Below are positions 22,088 to 34,421 of a DNA stretch of 64,000 nt, piece after piece. Position numbers and translations under genes: made by a program. Source of the DNA: Gloeophyllum trabeum ATCC 11539 (lineage: Eukaryota; Basidiomycota; Agaricomycetes; Gloeophyllales; Gloeophyllaceae); the NCBI RefSeq assembly GCF_000344685.1, contig NW_006920414.1, positions 506,488 to 570,487 of the forward strand, written 5' to 3'. The notes under the pieces are model-generated. The model was not told the origin of the DNA. It saw only the letters and a list, made by a program, of their open reading frames with translations, and did no database searches. Position 1 is the stretch's first letter. Every line of letters begins with the position of its first letter.

Positions 22088-25000
22088 ATGGCTCGTGGCG
22101 TCTCACCTGGGCCTCCTCCATTACCCAAGCCTTCCTTCGTGAAGGTGGACGAAGACTCGACACAGCCCACGGGTGTACACGACCAGCAGGCGCGTTCGTA
22201 TGGCTGTAAGCTCTTACTCTGCCCATTTGACGCGTTGATCCGCGACCTTACGCTGGACGCGATAGATAATGATTTCTCGGACTTCAAGAGGCCAGAGCAT
22301 TACATTCGGCATATCGGTAAGCATGGTTTACCATTCCGGGTCAATGGCATATAACCCATAGCAAAGAACCCTTGGAAAGTGAACTTGCCGTGCAGGTAGA
22401 ATATGACATGGATGAGCAAGGTATGGCTGCATCCTAGCATGAGATGATGTTCTTACGCTCTTCCATTTATATAGATCAAGAATGGCTGGATGCTGTGAAT
22501 GCGGATCGAAAGAAGGAGCAGCTGGACAAGGTGTCATACGAAGTCTTCGAGGTCATCATGGATCGGCTGGAGAAGGAATGGTTCGACCTAGTAGGTCCAA
22601 AGTCTGAGTAGACGGAAGGATCCCACTAATCACCCAACCCAGACTAAGAACATCCCCAAGCCTGACATGGCTCTCCCCTCGGAAGATTCCACCTGTGCTA
22701 TCTGCGACGACTCCGAGGGAGAAAACAGCAACGCTATCGTATTCTGCGACGGATGCAACCTTGCCGTCCACCAGGGTTTGGGCTATCCTACATCCGCACC
22801 CACTCAGAACACTTACAGACTATGTAGATTGTTACGGTGTACCGTACATACCGGAGGGCCAATGGCTCTGTCGAAAATGCACTGTTTCCCCAGAGAACCC
22901 CGTCGTGAGTTTCAACAGCGTCGCTTAGGATACAGCAGTTTATTAATATCACCCAGTCGTGCATCCTCTGCCCGAACGAGGGAGGCGCATTTAAGCAGAC
23001 CATCCATGGCGAATGGGTCCATCTGCTGTGCGCTATATGGGTCCCCGAGACGCGCGTCGTAAACGACGTGTTCATGGAGCCTATCACCGGCGTAGACAAG
23101 ATACCCAAGCAACGGTGGAAGCTGGTATGCATTGTTTGCGTCATTATATGCACCCATTAAACCCTTCTCCTAGAGATGCTCCATTTGCGACGTCAGGGAG
23201 GGCGCGTGTATCCAATGCAATAAGGCGACCTGCTTCCTGGCGTTCCACCCGACCTGTGCTCGTAAAGAGAAGCTGCTCATGCCGATGAAAAGCACGCAGG
23301 GCACCGAGCCTGCGACGCTGCAGGCCTTCTGCGAGAAGCATTTGCCGGTATGCTGTTACTCACCTCTAACCCATCTTACTCACATTCCGTCCTCGAACTG
23401 AAGCGAGAGCAATACGAAGCCCGCAAAGCGGCTCTCGCCGCCGAGCGTGAGACACCCGAAGCGGGAGACGAGCGGCGCGCCGACGCAAAAGCAGCCAAGA
23501 GCGCGCGCGCCTACGCGAAGACGTACAAGCTCGGGCCGCCGCTCGTTCCCGCCGTCATCGTCGACCGCATCATGCAGTACATCAGCAAGGTGAACATCCG
23601 GAAGAAGCAGGACTTCCTGTACCTCGTGTGCAAGTACTGGAGCCTGAAGCGCGAGGCGCGACGCGGTGCGCCGCTGCTCAAGCGCCTGCACCTCGAGCCG
23701 TGGACGGCGTCTGCGGGCGGCAAGGCGCAGACTGACGAGGAGAAGGCGATGAAGCTTGAGGTGAGTGTCACAGTAGTTTGGGTTTTTGGGTGGGGTGTAA
23801 TGTTGTCACAGTACATGAAGCGCCTGCGGCAAGACCTCGACATCGTCCGCGTGCTGGCAGAGATGTGTCGCAAACGGGAGAGCCGCAAGTTGCAGCAGGC
23901 GGAAGTGATCAATGATCTCATTTCCCACTGCCTCTATCCACACGAAGCCCCTTTGAGGCTCGCCTTCGAGAGGATTATGGGGTACTTCTTACTACATCTG
24001 CCAAAACATCCTCTCTAAATCCCTTTGTAGATTCGACCGTCTCGACTTCTTCAAGAACCCGGTTTCTCGCAACGACGTTCCTGATTACTTCGATATCATA
24101 GAGCGGCCGATGTGCTGGAGCATCATTGATGACAAATTGGACAAGCATGAGTATTGGAACTTGCAGGATCTTAAGGTTCGTCCCTGATGGTCTGTTCGGG
24201 AAGCAGCGCCTCACCCTTGGATTCGCAGGATGATATCAACCTAGTCCTTAATAATGCAATGGTTTACAATAAACCGGATACCCGGTTTCATAAGGCTGCC
24301 GCGAGGATCAAAGCGAATGCTGAGCCAATTCTCGAAGAGTTGGACAGGCAAGCTGTAGTTCATCACAGCGATAGCATCGACGCAAGGGCCCAAGTTGGCG
24401 ATTTGGAGCCACCCCTCAGCATCCTGGACCTTCTCTTCTCCGTAGACCATATCAAAGATGACACCAATCTCCTTCTCGAAGCACCGCCGCTGATCTCACT
24501 TCTCAATTACGAGCTCGAGAAGCTCAAGCCGCCTCCCCCGCCTCCACCGACGCCTCCGCCCAAGCCCAAGAAAGGGAAGAAGAGGGCGAGGAAAGAGTTG
24601 GGAGCCGATACGATCGACGCCTCGCCCGGGTTCCGGGCACCGAGGACACGCAGGGCGCTCGCTGCAGCAGCCGCGTTCGAGGCGGAAGCTCGGGGTGAGA
24701 CTGAAAGTACGGACAAGCAGCCAGAGGAGACGCCAGTACCCGAGCCCGAGGCCGCGCCAGCTGCTAAAGAGAAACAGGTCAAACCGAAGAAGTCAGTGCC
24801 CAGGTTACCGAGGGCGACACATACAGAGATGCCCCCTGTTGTCGACGACGTCGACAGCCGTGAGTCGTTCAAGAAGTTCGAGCAGGGCTGGATTCTGCCT
24901 CCCGACGTCCGCCGTGGAGGAAGGGCGCCAGTAGCTAGGTCACCATTACCTCCTCCGAAGAAAAAGAAGCGCCTTTCAGGTGAGATACACATCTATAAGT

Positions 25001-26779
25001 CATACCCGGGCGAGGTTGACCGAGTTGATTTCAGCTTCGAAGTCCCGTCTGTCAGCGGCTGCTACGTCTTCCACGGAGAATGAGACATTGCACCTGCCGT
25101 CGTCGGTCCACTCAGAAGAGACGAGCTCTTCTGTTCCAGCACCACCTCCTGAAGGGGATACCACTGCTATGCAGGTCGACGTCCCAGAAAGTGCCGGCGG
25201 TCCCAGCGAAGCTATCCCGGAAGCTGCCGGCCCACCAATACATGACGATATCCCCTTGGACGCGTCCTCGCCTCTCACGGTTGAGCCGGAGGAACAGAAT
25301 GAAGATGTACTAGGACAACATGATTCGGGATCCGACTCAGCTATGAACGATTCGGCTCTGTCAAATCCCCGCGTGGACTCGCAAGGAGCGAAGGGGGCTC
25401 CGGAAACTGCGCCTGGAGTTGAACAGATTCCAGATGCGGAGCCTGCAGAAGCAAATGTGGAAGAGAGTGAAGAGGCAGCACATCCAGCAGCCGCAGCATC
25501 AACTGAGCCTGCGGCAGATTCGCGGTCTGCCGATGCTGTACCGGAAGGGGCTGAAAAAGATAGGGACCTTCATCCTGAGGCTGAGGTTTCTACAAAGAGT
25601 GCGGGTGAAGAACCCTCGGGTATGACGGTGCCCGCACCGGAAACCACTAACAAGCAAGAACCAACGGAAGAGCGACTAGACGAGAAGCCGAAAAAGTCGG
25701 CACCGCAGAAGCGAATTGTCATTGATGTCCTGGACACCCCAGCCACGCGAAGGGAGAAGGCAATGCGAAAAAGGCTCGAGAAGATGCAAAGGGAAGAGGC
25801 TGCAAGGGCAGGCCAAACCTCCACCCCTGGTCCTTCGACTGCTCCTCCGGATGCGAAGGCTAAGCTGGAAGATGACGACGAAGATTCTGCCCTGAGTGAT
25901 TTGAGCGACCTTGGAAGTGATGACGAAGGCGCCCCGAATGCTCACACGCAAGCAGAGGAAGAGATAAGAACGGAAGAAGAGGGTAAGGCCGAAGAGGCTA
26001 GGAAGGAAGCAGAGAAAGCAGAGGCGGGTGCTATCGTATTGGACGACGATGATTATCTTGAGGGCGGGACCCTGGGTAAGTGATCTACTTCGATCGTCCA
26101 CAGAAGTTGTCTAACTCGAAGCTCCGCCGTATCCCAGTGTGGGCCAAAGCGCGTAAGCAGGACATGCCCTTCTATTCGGATGTCCTTCTCAGTCGATTTC
26201 TACTGCAGACTCATTCCCGTGGTGGGCGGCCGTTGTATTTGAGCCTGATGATCCCGGTATACCAAAAGCGGTTCTACGGGAAAAGGAAAAGGTGAAAAGG
26301 ACTATGTCCGGTCCTCTGCACCTCGTACGGTTCTACGATAGCAAATCCTCCTGGTACGCAACGATGCGTCCGAGGGGACCTACGTACTAAGATTGTCGCG
26401 CAGGAATTGGCTGGAGTTGGACAAACTTCGTTACTTGGGAGAGGATAAATGTGTGTGCCATAAGAAAGCGCTGCACCGCAGGTCCTGACGATTGTGCTGT
26501 AGCTCTAGACGAAGAGTTCCTGCAGGGTTCCAGTAGACAGCGGTTCAAGACCAAGGGGCTCCGCAACGAATGCCGAGCCGCGTATAGGTTCGTTTGCCAT
26601 CAGTACTCTCTATAGCTCCGCCCTGAATATCGCTTGCTCCTAGACGTGCTATCGCTGAAATGGAGCAAGGTGACGAGGATCAAGCGACGGAAACGGACGG
26701 CAAGTCGCAGACAGCAACGGTTGACGCTCTTACGCCCGACCATGCAGGGGAGCCGGACATCGCTATGGCCGAGCCGTAG
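22088..26779 (+). CDS. NTO1: NTO1/BRPF-like chromatin reader (EPC-N, PHD, extended PHD, bromodomain, PWWP)
   Basis: Scaffold-type histone reader resembling yeast Nto1 (NuA3 acetyltransferase complex) and animal BRPF1. Starting at [15 protein letters not shown], the spliced protein shows an EPC-N-type region ([34 protein letters not shown]), a PHD finger ([32 protein letters not shown]), and an extended PHD ([38 protein letters not shown]). A bromodomain follows ([32 protein letters not shown]), then a long acidic and Glu/Pro-rich linker (about 24500-26070). A PWWP-type domain closes the protein ([30 protein letters not shown]). It ends DIAMAEP at 26779. All joins keep frame. The PWWP signature reads PWWA here. 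Expected location is the nucleus. Confidence 0.92.
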
Positions 26780-27075
26780 AAACGGGAATTACTGTGGGGA
26801 GCAGAGTAGGATATCTTTTCTTTATAGCTTCTTTATGCTTGTACATTGGGTATGTAGCAGAATGTACTAACAATGCCCTGGGCGGTACCGCAGAATATCC
26901 GATCAGTGCAGCACTTGACCGTAAACTTTCCTATGATCAGATTCACTTCTTGGATAGACGCGTCTATAATTAGCCCCACTCTAAAGGCTATCATTGGGTA
27001 AAAATAGCCTCACCTATGCGGCCATGCGCCACTCAGGGGTCCTTTCAGGTCATAACCTGCTAGTCGACGCGTGCC

Positions 27076-30000
27076 ATGGCAAAGGAGGAAGCGACAGCGC
27101 TGAAGGAGAAAGGCAATGATTGCTTCAAGAAGGGAGCTATGATTCAGTAAGTCTGCCCATTTCACGGAGAGCTGCGAGTTGCGCACTACTTTGTACTTCC
27201 TAACCATTGTGGCTATTTAGAGCAGCGAACTTCTACAAGTTGGTCAGTCATTTATTAAATCATCTGCGTCTCGGCGTTTGAGTATTATTATTTAGGCTGG
27301 GGAAGCAGAACCGACCAATCCAGTTTATCCATGGAACTTAAGTGCGGCCTTGTACGAGGCCGGTGACTATGGTGCCTGCTTGGATGCCGTTTCACGAGCC
27401 TGGAATAACTTGTCTGCCACGGGTCAAGAGCCCAACCTGACTCTAGGGTGTCGTCTGTCAGTCCGTTTGCCAAGGCAGTATGTCACGGAGTTCGAAGAAG
27501 TTCCGTGAAGCCTGAGGATCTGCAGCGATACGAGGATCTAACGAGTGCATTGAGGGATGCCCGTCTGGCCGGGGACAATAAAGTGCAAGCCCTGGACTTG
27601 GAAAGGGTCTGGAAAGAATGGGATAAAATGAAGCAGGAACCCGAAGACCGTGCTCAGGCTGCTACAACAGCCTTGACTGAGCTATCTCGTCTACCGATTT
27701 TCAAGGCTACGTCGTACGTCGCTCAAACTATATGTCAGTGTCTCTTAATAATCCAAAGTAACATTAGGAACCCAATTTTGGAGTATTACTCAGTCAGTAT
27801 CGGAACTCCAGTCGGCTGTACATTGTTAGACATGCATAAGCTTACTTGACCTTTCGGATAGATTGGCCATGACGATATCATGTCTATAATGGAAAACTGG
27901 GGGGACGGATTTGCCCAACCTATAAACACAAACCGACTGACATCTGCTCAGTTATCCAACCTGGCTTTCTTCTTTGGAGGGGTTGGCGACGGTGAGTTGT
28001 GGACACTCTCGTCCAAGGGATCTGTTGATTGGTTAACCCACCCAGCTCGGCACGTCTTTGGATCTCTCGTTGGATTCCATAAGGCTCGCGCGAGGCTGAG
28101 CAATGACAAGCGTGCTCTTGTGCGCGTGCATATGACCTTATGCAACATTAACGCCACTGCCCTCGCTCGTGACGTTTGTCTCTGGCTCTTGGTCCAGCAG
28201 CTCAATGAAGCATCTGACCAGATTTCCGAACTGGAGATCAAGGCAACTTTCATGTACATATTCTTCGGTGTGATCATGCCTCCATACTGCCACCAAAGGT
28301 TTGTCCGCAGGCTTGAGAAGTACCGAGAGCCTATGTATACTCACATATATATTTACAGGATGATGACGACAATCGATGACCTTGAGAAACGGCTTCTCGC
28401 CAGTCCGCTGGACCTCCCTCCATGGCTACACGTGGACTCCTCTCTGCCGTTAAGCCTATTATCAGCGTGCTCAAGTATTGGAAGACTGCCGTCAATGTGA
28501 AGACCACGAAGATGATTCTGCAAAACCACGATTACAACGAGTACAAGGAACGTTCAGGCGAGGGGAAGTCGAAGAGATGATGAAGCGTATGAGTGAAGCC
28601 GAACTCATCCGTTTATATAGCGTCTGCGTGGACCCATCAGGCGATTCGCCCTGCAAAGGCAGGCTGAACCCACGCCAGAGAGAGGCACTTGTCGATTATA
28701 TGCTCGACCAATTCTTCGGTCATAATGCCGCAAGTAATGGCGACATGATCTTCGAGGAAGCTTGGTATGAGGGCACTTCCTGCTATCTCCCACCGCCCCA
28801 GCTTTGGGACAGGCATGAAGGCTTTGACGTTTATCGCTCTATGAAGAGAGGGGAGACGTCCAATCGCCTATCTGAGAGGTTCCACAAGGTACAAATATCC
28901 TTCCATCCATATTATTAACAATCAGTAAGTCTCACCGAACGTGTAGATCCCGAAAAGAGTACGGAAGACATGGCTGCCAAATACCACGCTGTTTGTACGA
29001 TAAATCTTCCCCTGCTGAACACGCGTTGTATTTAATATATTTTCCTCCCAGGATGAGGCCAGCGATCGCGTTAACCACTTCTATCCAGATCTGCACATGG
29101 ATGCATTCCAGGCTTCTCGACAGATCATGGAATTCAACGAACGCGCTGGATTGGAAGAAGAAGAACGTGAAACCGACGTAGGGAAGGATGCCCCCGTATT
29201 TATGCATGCCTCTCATTTCCTCGATGGCGTCGTGGAGGTTATCAAGAAATGCGAAGGGCATGTCAAGCTAGAGGTACTTCTCGGGGAGTTGACTCAAGAG
29301 CTCGCGAAGATGCGTTTCGGTGGTGACCATACCCGCCCGATGTCGTTCCCTAGACATTTCACAAGAATGTGGTTAAGCAATGTTCCGTAGGTAATCGTAT
29401 TGCTCCGGACTACGCCACCTCACGAGACGAATATGCAGAGATTACACTCATGGTGTCATTAATACTGCCGTGTATGTTCTCCCTGACCTGCAACAGGAGT
29501 ACGAGATCGCCGCAGCCGCTTCGAATTGCCTACTCAATACAGGTATGTGGAATGGCGACGAGGAGTTCATTCATACGTGAGTGTGCCTCAGAATTCTCAG
29601 CTGCGGGAGTAGTCGAGCCTGAATCACAGGTACACACTGCTCCACCCGTCCGACGTTCCCCGCTATCTGGGATGCCGATTGCTACACACAGAGGTCATCC
29701 AAGACGTCCTCGTCCTGGGATCGCAACCGCTACCAAGGCCGCTATCCTCGCTCGCCACCCGCTGACCAAGGTGCTCTTGTACATGCTGGTCCCCGGAAAT
29801 CCCGGCGGCACGGGCCCCGTGCGCGTCCGCCTGCCGAACAGCCTCTCAGCGTTCATCGGCCTGCTCATCCACCTCGGCCGTGTTGCCTTCCCGGCACATT
29901 GGCTGTCCGAGTTCCTGCAGAGCGTCCTGCGGGACGACGTGGTCACGGACGTCGCGCCCTATCGCGGTACGCTCCCGATCCCCCTGTCGGACCTGAAGCG

Positions 30001-30580
30001 GCGCGTGCCCCGGCGGAAGGTGTGCCTGCACCCTCTGCGCGCGGAGATGGAGGTGTTGCTGGCCACGGCGCATCGCGGACTCCCTTTCGCGGTACCGCTC
30101 CCCGAGGGCTTCGCTACATCGTCAAACGATATTGGGCTATTCGAAACACGTATGACACCGAACTTCATCACCATGATGATGCCGATGTTCAACAACGACA
30201 ACACGAACTGCCTCCTGTTCTACAAGACCGCAGGCGCGGAGAACGCGGCGGACATCGTTTCGCGCATCGGCGATATGATCGAGGGCAAGAATCCGCCGAA
30301 GCCGGGAAGCATGTATATTATAACGGCGCCTGCGTTCCTGGATGTGCGGGGTAGCTTCGCGCGGTGGTATATGAGCAAGTCGCTGTTCGAGGAGATGAAG
30401 GCGGAGGAGATGAGGAGGGAGAAGTGGGTGATGGTGGCGTACCGCAGTGACGTTTCCGAGCTCGGTGAGTGTGCTGCTAGTGTGGCGGGACAGAGTGCGC
30501 TTGACACTCCACCTCTTTCAGTGAGCGAACCAACTCCGAGCTCGCAGTGGAAGCCTGCGAAGCAAGGTGGATCCTATTAG
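27076..30580 (+). pseudogene. TPR-DUF4470 protein gene with four apparent frameshifts
   Basis: Large multi-exon gene starting MAKEEATALKEKGNDCFKKG (first TPR helix). Next come NPVYPWNLSAALYEAGDYGA, a DUF4470 region (ARHVFGSLVGFHKA, ARDVCLWLLVQQL, MPPYCHQR), PRHFTRMWLSNVPDYTHG, and a C-terminal domain (VRVRLPNSLSAFIGLLIHLG, HWLSEFLQSVLRDDV, REKWVMVAYRSD), ending GGSY at 30580. DUF4470 is the N-terminal domain of the dynein-assembly-factor-3 family, though these fungi lack cilia. Introns are clear, but the frame shifts by -1 at about 27469, 28443, 28554 and 29760, each explained by one missing base and none by a good intron. It may be a decaying gene or a poorly polished stretch. At the first site a 56-nt intron (donor GTCAAG in ACGGGTCAAG) could rescue the frame. 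Confidence 0.65.
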
Positions 30581-31563
30581 GGGTGAACATTGCGAGGGCA
30601 GTGCCCCCCGGGCAATATACCATAGGGAGGGTGTTGCATTCGATGCTGTATCTACTAGGATGTGCAGAATGAGGATTCACATGCATGGCCTAGAGATGTG
30701 AGTCAGTAATGTGCAAGGAGCATAGACTCAAGTCCCGCTGGCGACGCTAAACCAGCTGCAGGATACGTAGCTGTTGATGCTGATACTGAAAGCTCTAAAC
30801 AATTTAGCATCATTCCATTTCCCTTGGCCCGAGATAACCACTGTCTGGCACCCTATGGACGGTGGCAAGGCCGTCAGGTGTCCTTGGACGGGTCAAGTCG
30901 GAGGGTCATTGCAGTCCTCGGGAAAGATAGGGATCCGTTCGAAGCTTTTCGCAGGTCCTGTCGATAGCATGATTGGCGCAACATGATCGTTTTGTAGACC
31001 TTTTGTGACCACCTAGACTCGATACTTGACTCAAGACACTGTCGAATTGGTGTAATGGCATGTTCTAACCACAGAGCCGGCGCTGACGGCTTCTGAGCAG
31101 CATCGCGTTACTGTTTAGTCAAACAGCTGCAGCTTGATTGTACTATTCGGTCAGGATAAGAAGCAAGTGGTCAAGACAATAGCGAAAGCGTGGTATCTTA
31201 CATACTGATCACAAGCTCTATCGTCCCGAAGGAGGAGTTTCCGACTTCTGATCTAAAAGACATCGAGGCCGGTTCGAGACGCGCAGAGGGGTGTTCGGCC
31301 TCTGCACTGCATATTCCGAGAACGTACCTGATCAATTAAATCGGGCACCGGACCCCAGTCCAGCATCGCAAATTCGTGGAAGAAACATGGCCAGACGCAC
31401 CGATCAGGCGTGGACCAGCAGCGTGCAGGGCGGCATGCAGGGTAATAGCGGAACAGCTGCGAGAGCAGGGCATGGTTAAAATGGGAGGGGCGTGTCGTGC
31501 TCTCATTGTATCCCAAGTCTTACAACACTACCGATCCTTCTCATCGTCGACGACGAACCCGAC
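30581..31563. other. Intergenic stretch, no gene recognised
   Basis: About 980 bp between the DUF4470 gene and the TRAPPC12-like gene, both on the plus strand. Short frames (30774-30986, 31253-31516) lack any recognisable feature. Confidence 0.4.
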
Positions 31564-34254
31564 ATGCCTTCCTTCGTCAAAGGGGTCAAGCGCCGGATTC
31601 GCCGCCTCAAACAAATCATTCATGCCGGGCATCCGCATGATGGGCCGGAGACTACTCCGGGTACCGACCGCTGCCTTTCCCCGGCCCTGCACGAAGTCGT
31701 CGGCGGCATACCATGCCCACCCGTGACAATACCCGCGTCGCCCAGGTCGTCGACTAGCACGGACACGATGGCGGTAGCAGGAGGGCTCATGGGTGGGAAG
31801 GAGGTGGGACTGTCGGACGCGGTAGCGAGCAGCCGGGGGTCGTCCCATTATTCAACCGCGGAGACCGCCATCTTCGGAGACATCGAGTCGGACCGGTCCT
31901 CGTCGTTGGATGCGACGCGCCCAGTGTCATCTCAATCCGTTGCTCTCGACGCGTCGACCTCTACTTACAGCACGGCTAGCGAGGGCAGCGAAGCACATCT
32001 TCCTAACATACTTGAGGCGGTTATCGAACCGATGTCGGCGCCTTCTAGCTCTACGGAGGAGCCTCAGCTCGATGAACAGCCTGAGTCTCATCCAGTTCCG
32101 GTGGCGGAGGAGCAGAGTACTGAGCCGGTGCTGGAAGTGACCGTGGATGTCGCTGCTGAGCCGGAGCCAGAGGTATCGCTTCAGAATGATTCTCAGTCTC
32201 AGCTGACGGCATCGCCGCCTCCTCCTGAGTCCACCGAGTCGATTCCGCCCGAGGAGGAGGACACGTCGGATCGCGCTCCAGGAGAGCCGCGGGAGGAAAT
32301 TCCTTTCACGAGCCCTCCACCGCCCGTTCTTGTCGAGCCACCAGTTCCCGATCCTTTCTTGGTCGACGACTCAGAGTCATCGGACGCAGGTTCTGAACGT
32401 GAACCACAGGCTGCTCCTGTTACCAGCGACTCGCAGCTCTCCGAGTCTATGCACCCCGCCGAAGAGATATCGCTCGCGGCGTCTGCTACCTTGCCAACAC
32501 CCTCCCAGCCCTCTCCCGCTCCTCTACCCTCTCCCAACCTGAACAAGTCCGTCCCACCCACCCCCGCGCCCATCTCGGACGACGAAGAAGACGAAGAAGA
32601 GACCCCGGAGGTCTACCTCCCCGCGCTCGTCCACCCGACGATGTTCCTGCCTATCCCGAATGTACGCCTCTCTTCCGCCTTCTCATCCCTGACGTGGTGG
32701 CTGTCGTCCAGCCGGCGCCGCCTCCCGTCGTTTTCGTACTATCCTTATTCTCATTCCCTCCTTCCTCGTCTGCCTCGCGTGTAAAAGAGTTGTACTTACT
32801 ATCGTTATTTTTCTCTCCTCCGTGTTGTATTTGTAGACGGACCCTCTGAGTACTTTGCTCGCGAAATACATAACTGATCCAAGCCTACGTCCTGCGCGGG
32901 ATCTGAGCGGCGAGTGGCAAAGCAGGGATTTCCATACCCTCGTTGTGAGTGCGACGCAAACTGGCTGCGCGAGGTCGCCCATTCCAATAATGCTACATCG
33001 GTAGACGACGAACTCCTGGAGAGCACTAGCAAGAATGGCTCGGGACCGCATAGTCACTACAGACCCTGAAGACATTTCTCTCGTATTGGACGTGAGTCAC
33101 TGTAGCTCTCTACTCTTGAATGCCTCACCCACTGACAAGTCCTCAAGCTATGGTACCTCCGCATATCCTCATTAGCTAGGCTTCGGCTCACCAACCAAGC
33201 CTCCGCCGAGATGAACAACCTCTTCTCCGTGCTCTACTCCCTCCAGCCCGACTTCGCGCGCGAGTACCTCCTCGACCGGCTCCTCCCGTTCGAGCTCGAG
33301 GTCCTGCACGCGCGCGGCAAGTACTGGGCGGGCGACCACATGGGCTACCTCGACGCGCTCTGGGCGCTCGTCAGCAAGTGCCGGCGGAAGGCCAAGGACG
33401 CGCTGAGGCGGAAGGGGAGGCGGGTCGCTGCGGACGCGGGCGGCGCGGAGAAGGAGATGTGGGTTGAGCGCGGGAGTAGGGTCGTGCTCATCATCGCGTC
33501 GCAGCTCATTGAGATGAAGGTACGTCCAATGCCCGAGGTCGCGATGTTGGACGAGGAGCTGACAGTGTGTCAGGACTTTATAGCTGCGACGAAAGTCCTC
33601 GCACCGCTACTATCAGCCAGCCCGCGACCCGCGCCGGAGCTGCAGTCCGCAGTGGCCCGGATATACCTGCAGGCGGGCCACCTCTCCATCGCAGCGCAGC
33701 ATATCGCCGAAGTGGAGTCCCACCCCGCCGCAAGTCAAACCATGAAGGACATGAATGCCGCGATGCTCGCCACCGCAGAGGGCGACTGGGCTAAAGCGGC
33801 AGAGATCCTTCAAGGGGTTCTAGCGAGGGAACCCGAAAACTTCGCGGTACGCCAGCAGTGGGTTTATTCGGATATGTCAGGCTGACGGTCCGCAGGCTGT
33901 GAACAACCTCGCGGTGGTCCTACTCAGCCAGGGTTTGATCAAGGAGGTGAGTGAGGGTCCGTGCGGTCGCACTCGCTGCTCTGAGGGCCATCTTCCTGCA
34001 GGGTATCGACGTACTAGAGAAGGCACTAAGCACATCGCCGTCTACTGTCGTAGTTGCAGAGCCCTTCTTGTTCAATCTGTGTAAGTCTGCGCTTGGTTCA
34101 CTTCGATGTCGTGCTCACTATAGCACTTGTAGCGACGCTGTATGAGCTTCGCTCCGCAACAGCAGCGCACAACAAACGCAACTTGCTCATTGAGGTCGCC
34201 AAGTGGAGCGGGGACGGTCTGAAAACAGCTTGTCTCAAGATGCCATCGAATTAA
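31564..34254 (+). CDS. TRAPP complex subunit 12-like protein
   Basis: Predicted membrane-trafficking factor related to TRAPPC12. The N-terminal 400 residues are a disordered, Ser/Glu/Pro-rich stretch after MPSFVKGVKRRIRRLKQ. The conserved part follows several introns: DPLSTLLAKYITDPSLRP, NSWRALARMARDRIVTTDPE, LWYLRISSLARLRLTNQAS, FAREYLLDRLLPFELEVLHA, then TPR-like helices (ARIYLQAGHLSIAAQHIAEV, AVNNLAVVLLSQG, TLYELRSATAAHNKRNLLIE). It ends CLKMPSN. The pattern of tryptophan plus a leucine-rich helix followed by TPRs is typical of this subunit. All exons stay in frame. The start was chosen at 31564 because an upstream ATG adds a segment that does not look conserved. Confidence 0.75.
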
Positions 34255-34421
34255 TTAGGTGTGTCATGATCCATTACAAGATGGATTCGGTCATAAGCGC
34301 TATCGATATGATAGGACAGCAAAACGAATGTGCGTGTAACATTTTACACGGTCCTTTAAGTTGTAAATTGGACTCTCCGTCGTGACCAGAACGTGTGCAT
34401 GCACAGCCGAGCGACATGCTC

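Noticed and set aside
24507..24992. Glycine/serine-rich minus-strand frame
   Set aside because: It is the complement of the proline- and glutamate-rich linker of the NTO1-like protein.
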